The notes under the pieces are model-generated. The model was not told where the DNA came from, made no database searches, and was given only the letters and a program-made list of their open reading frames with translations. The position numbers and the translations under genes are program-made. Positions 57,881-64,000 of a DNA stretch of 64,000 nucleotides are shown here, one piece after another. This stretch comes from Cladorrhinum sp. PSN259 (Eukaryota; Ascomycota; Sordariomycetes; Sordariales; Podosporaceae), in contig MU867101.1 of assembly GCA_033725935.1 (NCBI GenBank), forward strand, positions 296,337 through 360,336, in the 5' to 3' direction. Each line of letters starts with the position of its first letter. Positions within the stretch are counted from its first letter, which is position 1.

Positions 57881-57958
57881 AACTTAGCGAAGGAAGGTGG
57901 TAACAAGTAATTCGGCTTCCCCGCGCGATAAGAAGCGACTAATTTTGATGGTTATTTT

Positions 57959-58548
57959 CTAGCAAGCGTAGAAATCACTTTTACGTATTGGTAATAGTAA
58001 GAATGGTCGTAGTAGGATTCGTCTCTGTAAGCGACTAGCTAACACAGCAATTAATATGGTCGGAATAGTGAGATCAATAAAGAATTCGGGGTTACGAAGG
58101 GTAATAAAGTACCTAAAAGAATTTTCCTGTCTTAGAGTGTACCTTAGTTTGCGTAACGTCCATAAAGAAGATCGAGAGAACCGAGCTTTGAGTCCTTTAA
58201 TGGTAGCTTCCGATGGAATGAATATGAAATTCATTGTGCGTCAGGGACGTCACATATAGTCTAATGCTTAAACGTTTGTTAGCGCGGTATACGCCTCATT
58301 CGCACTTTCTTATGCCTATTTTACTTACTTATACACCTGTTTAGCTTCTGTTAATGCATTCTTAATTTCTCTCTATACCTATTTAGCTTCTGTTAATGCA
58401 TTCCCGACTTCTTTCTATACCTGTTTAGCTTCTGTTAATGTATTCCCGACTTCCTTTAACACATGCTAGATATCCCGAGCTGTATATGTAAAAGCCTTTT
58501 ACCGTGCACTTATGATTCATCTTGCTAGGGGATGTATATTATTAGAGT
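57959..58548 (-). pseudogene. Decayed ORF of unknown mobile-element protein with coiled-coil repeat
   Basis: On the minus strand one frame runs through this stretch with many stops. It contains KAFTYTARDI, three copies of a 14-residue unit (NALTEAKQV-type), then a stop-free end MNFIFIPSEATIKGLKARF. Stops are TAA/TAG at places that could be Gln (for instance AK-stop-V against AKQV in the sister units) and one TGA where Arg or Trp would fit. Family not recognised; the charged heptad-like unit suggests a gag-like or DNA-element accessory protein (weak inference). Confidence 0.5.
58335..58460 (-). repeat. Three tandem 42-bp units
   Basis: Unit core ttagcttctgttaatg on the plus strand; 42 bp equals 14 codons, and the phase is kept on the minus strand as a repeated NALTEAK-type segment. 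Confidence 0.85.
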
Positions 58549-58642
58549 GGTAAGGTTAAGCAATGGGCTAGAATAGGGGTCTATTTAGGAAGACTGCTGA
58601 TCTTTAACCTTCTAAATAGTAAAAGGCTCCGAGATTTGACTT

Positions 58643-59187
58643 TGTTAAAGTTAGCTATATTAGCTCCCTAATTTATAGGGACTTATAGTGAACTGCCTAC
58701 TATAACCACTGTGACTAACACCTTTAAGGGATCACAATAATACCTGTCTTGTACCTATAGGACCTCCCTAGGACCACTAATCTCCTTATCTGTGGAAGGC
58801 ACAGTGGTCTACGTCACCACTACAGTAGTCTACGTCAAGCGCTTACAGTAGTTGCTTATAGCGCTTACAGCAGTAAGTACTAAGGTTACAAGCTCCACAA
58901 TTAACGTAGACCACTGCAGGGACAACGCAGACAAGAAGGACTGTAGACAGTATATATATATAGGGCCTCCCACCTTAATAAGTAGTTTTCCTTTCTTCCT
59001 TAAGTTAAATAATAGAATACCTTCTACCTATACATTCATTAAGAACCCACTATATTATAGGCTTCCTTCGGCCACACGCAGCCGTTGTATACCTCATCCT
59101 TCCGCTCTGCAGCTACGGGCCACCTACTATTGCCGTGGCAACCTACAGGCTCTGTATTACAGGCCTATAGGGCACTTAGCTTAATAG
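58643..59187 (+). repeat. LTR-like repeat, copy A (~545 bp)
   Basis: Begins tgttaaagttagctatat and ends near ggcacttagcttaata. Shares its whole length with inverted copy C (59743-60661) and its second half with copy B. The TG-like start suggests a solo LTR of an unknown element. Contains TATATATATATA near 58962. Confidence 0.65.
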
Positions 59188-59212
59188 TAGAACGTATTTT
59201 CGGACATTAGAG

Positions 59213-59559
59213 ACTATGTATATATAGTAGGCTTCCTACCCTAATAGGTAGTTTTCCTTTCTTCCTTAAGTTAATTAATACTGCAGTTTCTACCCATACC
59301 CACTGGTAAGACCCACTATATTATAAGCTTCCTTCGGCTATTAACCTGCCGTCGTATCCACAACCATCGGCCTTACTAGCCGTTAACCACACTACGGCTC
59401 TTACTAGCTGTTAACCTATATTACGGCTCTTATTAGCTAATAACCTACGGCTTATACTAAGCCGGCTTACACCTTAACCTTCCACTCCGCAGCTACGGCC
59501 ACAAGCCGCAGCAACCTACAGGCTTTATATTACAGGCTTATAAGGCACTTAATTTAATA
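59213..59559 (+). repeat. LTR-like repeat, copy B (5'-truncated)
   Basis: Starts at the tatatata point of copy A and continues ggcttcctaccctaata, ttttcctttcttccttaagtt, to ggcacttaatttaata. Contains an expanded internal stretch (tattaacct-type repeats, 59338-59480). Confidence 0.6.
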
Positions 59560-59742
59560 CTATGTTATAAAGGCAAGTCTTTCGCAAGGTAAACTTCATT
59601 AGAATTTATTTAAAAAGCTACGGTATTTTATTACACTACCTAAGTAGCACATTCTCGTTGAGGCTCGCGAAGACGGTGGTAATAGCAGGGCTATGTTTAT
59701 ACTGAAGGCGCTACAGAAGTAGAGCTGAAAGTTTTAAATAAT

Positions 59743-60661
59743 TATTAAATTAAGTGCCTTATAAGCCTATAATACAGAGCCTGTAGGTTACTACGGCAGT
59801 GGTAAGTAGCCGTAGCTACGGAGCAGAAGGATGAGGTATACGACGGCTGCGTAGCTAAAGCAAGCCTAGAATACAGTAGGTTCCTTATAATAAGATCCTT
59901 TAGAAAGGGAAACTGGCAGTTGAAAATAGGAGGTAACCTGCTCGTTTCTAGGAAGAAACCTTCCTGAAAACAGAAGGGAGCGCATGAGATAAAGGAAGTC
60001 TTAAGCATAAAAGAGCTGCCTTATTACCACTAGCATTCCCAATCTCTAATCCCTAAGGATTAGTCTTGTAACCGTAAAAACTTAATCAATATACTGCTCT
60101 TTTACTGTCGTGTCAATACCTGACTAGTGCACCCCTCTTCTAGTATATTATCTCTCTTTACATTCCTAGTAAATGTATAGGTAGAAGGTATTTTATTAAT
60201 TGACTTAAGGGAGAAAGGAAAATTACCTAATGGGGGTAGGAAGCTCTATATATATACACTATCTGCAGTACCCCTTTTTTACGTTGCTCCTGCAGTCGCT
60301 TACGTTACCTGTGGGGCCTGCAGTCTTAGTGCTCTTACTGGTGCAGGTGTTAGAAGCGACCGCTGTAAGTACTAGAAGCAACCGCTGCAAGTACTAGACG
60401 CGACCGCTGCAAGCATTAGACGCGACCGCTGTGAGTATTAGAAGCGACCGCTGTAGGCGCTTGACCACTGTAGTAGTTGCGTAGACTACTGTATCTTCTA
60501 TAGATAGGGAGATTAGTAGTCTTAGAGGGGTCCCACGGGTACGGGACAGGTATCATTGTAATCCCCTAAAAGTGTTGGTTACAGTAGTTATAGTAGGGAG
60601 GCACTATAACTTTACTGTAAGCCCCTGTAAGCCAAGGGGGCTAATATAGCTACCTTCAACA
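59743..60661 (-). repeat. LTR-like repeat, inverted copy C with extra internal segment
   Basis: On the minus strand begins tgttgaaggtagctatat and ends ggcacttaatttaata, matching copy A end to end, but is ~375 bp longer, with most extra sequence between about 59900 and 60170 and an expanded 22-bp repeat. Confidence 0.6.
60348..60457 (+). repeat. 22-bp minisatellite, five units
   Basis: Units of the type tactagaagcaaccgctgcaa plus g, lying inside copy C; copy A has only one to two related units. Confidence 0.8.
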
Positions 60662-60829
60662 GGTACTTAAGAAACTAGGGACCTAAATTTCTTATTTAAG
60701 CCACAGTGCCCTATATTAAAGGCAATCTTAAAGCTATCCTTAATAAGATTAAGTGTGTTGATTTTTTGAGGGCTGCAGGGTCTCTACTGGGCTCAGTAGC
60801 AGAGACTAGGCTACAGGAGCTGTGCCCTG

Positions 60830-61087
60830 TGTCAGATAACAGCGCCTTGGGAAATGTGCACTTGGAAAAGCAATTGATGGTTCAGATGGTTGCTTGATTG
60901 ACTGATCTGGTTCTGACCAGAAGAGTGGTCTGGCTCGACCTCCCTTGATATCAGGGAAGATCTCAGACCCTGTAAAAGCCAAGGATAGATTACATCAGTA
61001 TGTCGCAAGACTCGTGGTCCTGTAGACCCTAACCCACGGACAGAACCTCCGACGGGTCCTCCATTTCTAGACCCCTATTTTCTGACA
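60830..61087 (-). repeat. 3' LTR of the Ty1/copia element (258 bp)
   Basis: In element orientation (minus) it starts TGTCAGAAAATAGGGG and ends GTTATCTGACA: TG...CA ends with a 7-bp inverted repeat TGTCAGA/TCTGACA. It sits directly after the polypurine tract and the end of pol, as expected for a 3' LTR. The matching 5' LTR would lie beyond the right edge, so the target-site duplication cannot be confirmed. Confidence 0.85.
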
Positions 61088-61094
61088 TACCCCC
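61088..61094 (-). other. Polypurine tract of the copia element
   Basis: Minus-strand GGGGGTA immediately before the LTR; primes plus-strand DNA synthesis in LTR retrotransposons. Confidence 0.7.
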
Positions 61095-64000
61095 TCAGAT
61101 CCAACTAACCTATAGGGTCTGTCTAGGTATTTATGTCTCGGGAGGTTCTTTTAGTCCTAGCTGTTGAATGAATCTACTATGACACCTAATATTTAAGGCC
61201 TTTGTTAGTCCATCTGCCACTATACTGCTTAACGGAGTATACTCTACGCCAATAGTCTGCCGCTTAACTTCCTGACGTAACCAGTGGTTATAGATATCCA
61301 TATGGCGTAGCTTTGTCTGCAATATGGCCACTTCGGCCGTAACTAACCGTATGGTCTGGGCATTATCGCACTAGATGGTAATCCGGTAGCTATCTAGCCG
61401 TATAGTCAGTTCTTGAAGGAGTCGGCTTACAAAAAGGGCTTCTTTAGCGGCCTATGCCAAGGCGAGAAGCTTAGCCTCTATTATAGACGTGATTACTATG
61501 TCTTACTTATTAGCTCGCCAGCCTACCAGTCTACTAAATAACTTTATTATATACGCCTGCGAGCTCTTTCGATCTAACAAATTGTCTGTAAAGGACGCAT
61601 TACTTACGACCACGAAGTCGTTTTCACCCCCTAGCCTTAAGGCTAATTTGCGGGTATTATATAGGTAGTGTAGTATTTGGTTGGCTGCTTCGTGGTGCTA
61701 TGGTCTAGGATTGATATTAAATCGAACGAGTCGTGAGGCGGTAAAGGCTACGTCTGGTCTTATAATGACGGTAGCGTATAGGATAGATCTAGTCTTTTAT
61801 TAGTACTAAGTAATCGTATATAGCTCGGCCGTGCCTTTATATGGCAGTAATTCTGTGTGTCCTATTGGGACCTTGGGTGGCCGGCTAGTCGAAGTTCTAG
61901 CCCGTATAATAATCTTATCGATATAGGCAGTCTAAGAGAGCTAGAATATCCGTCTTGCCCTATCCCGGTATACTTGGATTCTAAGGAACCACTATAATAG
62001 GCCTCCTCCTATAAGCGTATACCTCTATTAAAGTTATTGAGCTAGTAGTCCTGCCGTACCGGTATCTTTCCCTCGGTAAGCAAAGACGATATCGTTAACG
62101 TAAAAGAATATAAGGATCCTATTATTAATCATAATACATGGTTCGTATAGGACTGGCTGGAAACCTAGTATACTAAGAGCATTAGTAAGCTCCTTTTGCC
62201 AGAATAGTAGCGATTGCCGTAGGCCGTAAAGAGCCTTCTTAAGCCGTAATACGTATCCAGGCCGTATATGGCCGTGGGGCATCCTCATATATATGGCTTC
62301 CTTAAGAATGGCATTAACGAAGGCATTGACTGCGTCGTACTGGGTAAGCTCCAGATCGAATCTTGCCGCAATAGCCATCAGTGTCCTGAACGACCGGGCG
62401 GCTAGTATAGCAGCGAAGGTGTCTTGCCCTATAGGCTTCTGCTGGTCTCCACGCATAACCACTCTTGCCTTACATTTCTAGAATCGGCCGTCTTGGTTAT
62501 ATTTATAGGTATATACCCATATATAATCTAAGATCTGGTTGCGGCCAGCTTACCGCTTCTCGATCTCTTCCCACGACCCCATCTGGGCATGGCTTAATAG
62601 GTGGTCCTTCTCAGCTTGCAGGAATTGCTCTCCGAGTGGGTGATGCCGTAATTGCCTGTGCGATGTTGGCGGCAGTGGCAGATCTTGGTGATGCAGGCTC
62701 GTTAGGCCATCTGGCCGTCTAGTCAGTCGCTGGGCCATTGCCTTGGTAAGAACCTGTCCTTGGTATTGCACTGGCTGTATTAGCCGTCCTGCTAAGAAGA
62801 CTGCCATCTAGATTTGGAACCCTGGACCAGTGGTAGCTATTATGGCGGCGGCAGTGGCAGCTATAGCTGGCCGTATTGCTGTGGCTAATAAGGCGGCCTC
62901 TGGTAAATCTGGTAACGGGTATAGTTCGAAGTACGAGCTTGTGTAATAAGGGGCTTCTTCTTAGTCTTCGACTCCCTCTGGCTCGGCGTTATCGTTTGCG
63001 GCGGATTCTATAGTCGTGGCGTCAGATTCGATTATCTGAATATCGTCGTCTTCGTAGATGCCAGTAAGCTCAATATCATGTGGCTCCTTAATGGTGGTTA
63101 AGAGCTTCTATAGGTCCTTAAGCCGTATATAGATACAGTCGTCTTTTAAAAACTGCAAGTCTCCATTAAATATCTCTTTTTCATTAAAAACGACATCTCT
63201 AGTAGCGACGACTTTATTAACGACTGGATTCCAGATCCTGTAAATGTTCGTTAAATTGTAGCCGACCAGATACCCGATCCATGCCTTTGGATTCAGCTTC
63301 GGATTCCATTCTTCGATGCCGTCTAGCTTCTTATTCTTCCCAGTCCTGGCTACCTTAGTAAGAGCAAAGGCTTTGCAGCCATAAGCACGCAGGTGGGCTT
63401 AGCTAGGCTTCCTGTCTTCCACTATAGTGCCGTCTTGAAGTGCCACATAGGTATGGAACCGGTCGTACGGAGTCTTCCACTTATAGGCGTATTTCGGTGT
63501 TCGATTATTTAGGTATACAGCGGCTCTAACGATCTCTGGCCACAATTCTTCCGGCAGTCGTGCCCCCGTACGCATGGCGCGCGCCTTGCTGGCAATCACA
63601 CCCCCTGAGCGCTCTGCGCCTCCATTCTGGGCTGGCGTATCAGGTATAGAGGGCTCGATCCGTACTAACTGATAAAGTAGATAGGCCTTAATTGATCCGG
63701 TATTGAATTCATTATCACACTCTACCACTCTCAGCTTGAGTTAATATTACCGTTCCAAGATACCGAAGAGGTTTATTAGGGCAGTTATTATACCTATACC
63801 TTCTCTGTTCTTCAGATAGTAGTCCCAGACTATTCCAGACTACCTGTCTGTAACCAGTAGTGTATGCCTGTAGCCGTCTAGTCCTTTGTCGTAATTACAG
63901 ATATTTACGGCAAGCCGTAATCCTAGGCCTTCTATATGCTGGCGAGGCTCTCGTCGTGGCAGTCGTTTGACTTTGGATATGCCACAGGCGTCGCACTCAA
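61095..64000 (-). pseudogene. Ty1/copia retrotransposon pol, decayed, continuing past right edge
   Basis: One minus-strand frame of about 968 codons. Order: zinc-binding GAG-pre-integrase end (CDACGISKVKRLP), integrase core with CDNEF and PAQNGGAERS (63.4-63.8 kb), linker, reverse transcriptase (KARMVMRGDQQKPIGQD, DAVNAFVNAILKEAIYMRMP, LKKALYGLRQS, FFYVNDIVF; 62.0-62.5 kb), WFLRIQVYRDR, and RNase H (IRPDVAFTASRL, CDNAQTIR, ADGLTKAL; 61.13-61.8 kb). This domain order (integrase before RT) defines Ty1/copia. About two dozen in-frame TAA/TAG codons interrupt it, with no frameshift seen. The RT active site reads YVND instead of YVDD, so the enzyme is presumably inactive. The frame ends at TGA 61095-61097. 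Confidence 0.88.

Noticed and set aside
61095..64000. Alternative genetic code as the main explanation for in-frame TAR codons
   Set aside because: All intact host genes here end in TAA or TAG and the element's RT site is mutated; kept only as a testable minority hypothesis.
1..64000. tRNA, rRNA and CRISPR features
   Set aside because: No convincing tRNA A/B-box pair with a cloverleaf, no rRNA-like stretch, and no spaced direct-repeat array was found; CRISPR is not expected in a fungus.

Overview
The window is nuclear DNA of a filamentous ascomycete (Pezizomycotina). The evidence is short GT-AG introns (about 48-100 bp, many with CTAAC/CTGAC-like branch points), compact intergenic spaces, fungal gene families (ERG24, CFEM-like protein, fungal NLRs with highly identical repeats) and a retroelement decayed mostly by C-to-T type changes, as expected where repeat-induced point mutation (RIP) operates. 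The species cannot be named from the sequence alone.

Layout. 0-3.6 kb: a broken NB-ARC/TPR NLR-like gene, cut by the left edge. 4.4-34.9 kb: mostly housekeeping genes, namely fumarase, SmD2, sterol C14 reductase (ERG24), a WW-domain protein, a rhodanese/Acr2-like protein, an Ntr2-like splicing protein, transketolase, a DHA2-type MFS transporter, two secreted cysteine-rich proteins, SSF1, CWF19, La protein, the GPI-anchor protein PIG-F/GPI11 and cytosolic TrpRS. 35.9-40.0 kb: an apparently intact NACHT-WD40 NLR with 12 near-identical WD repeats. 41.2-56.3 kb: RRP15, an assembly gap with low-quality edges (about 42.5-42.75 kb), CysRS, PRP45/SNW1, NOC2, ROK1 and GlnRS. 56.3-64.0 kb: a gene-poor block of decayed mobile DNA, including LTR-like repeats in direct and inverted orientation, short tandem repeats and a Ty1/copia element on the minus strand running off the right edge.

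Function. The housekeeping part is rich in RNA metabolism: splicing (SmD2, Ntr2, Cwf19, Prp45), 60S/40S ribosome assembly (Ssf1, Rrp15, Noc2, Rok1), La, and three aminoacyl-tRNA synthetases. Ssf1 and Rrp15 are known to act in the same 60S assembly module. Two genes, fumarase and CysRS, appear able to make mitochondrial and cytosolic forms from alternative starts.

Most notable. (i) The copia pol frame runs about 2.9 kb without frameshift or in-frame TGA until a TGA beside the polypurine tract, yet is interrupted by roughly two dozen TAA/TAG codons at positions that look like glutamine. (ii) Two NLR-type genes carry near-identical 42-residue repeats that differ at a few recurring positions; one is intact and one broken by two transition-type nonsense codons. 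(iii) An assembly gap whose left edge looks like an error-ridden second copy of its right flank. No clearly new multi-gene system was found.
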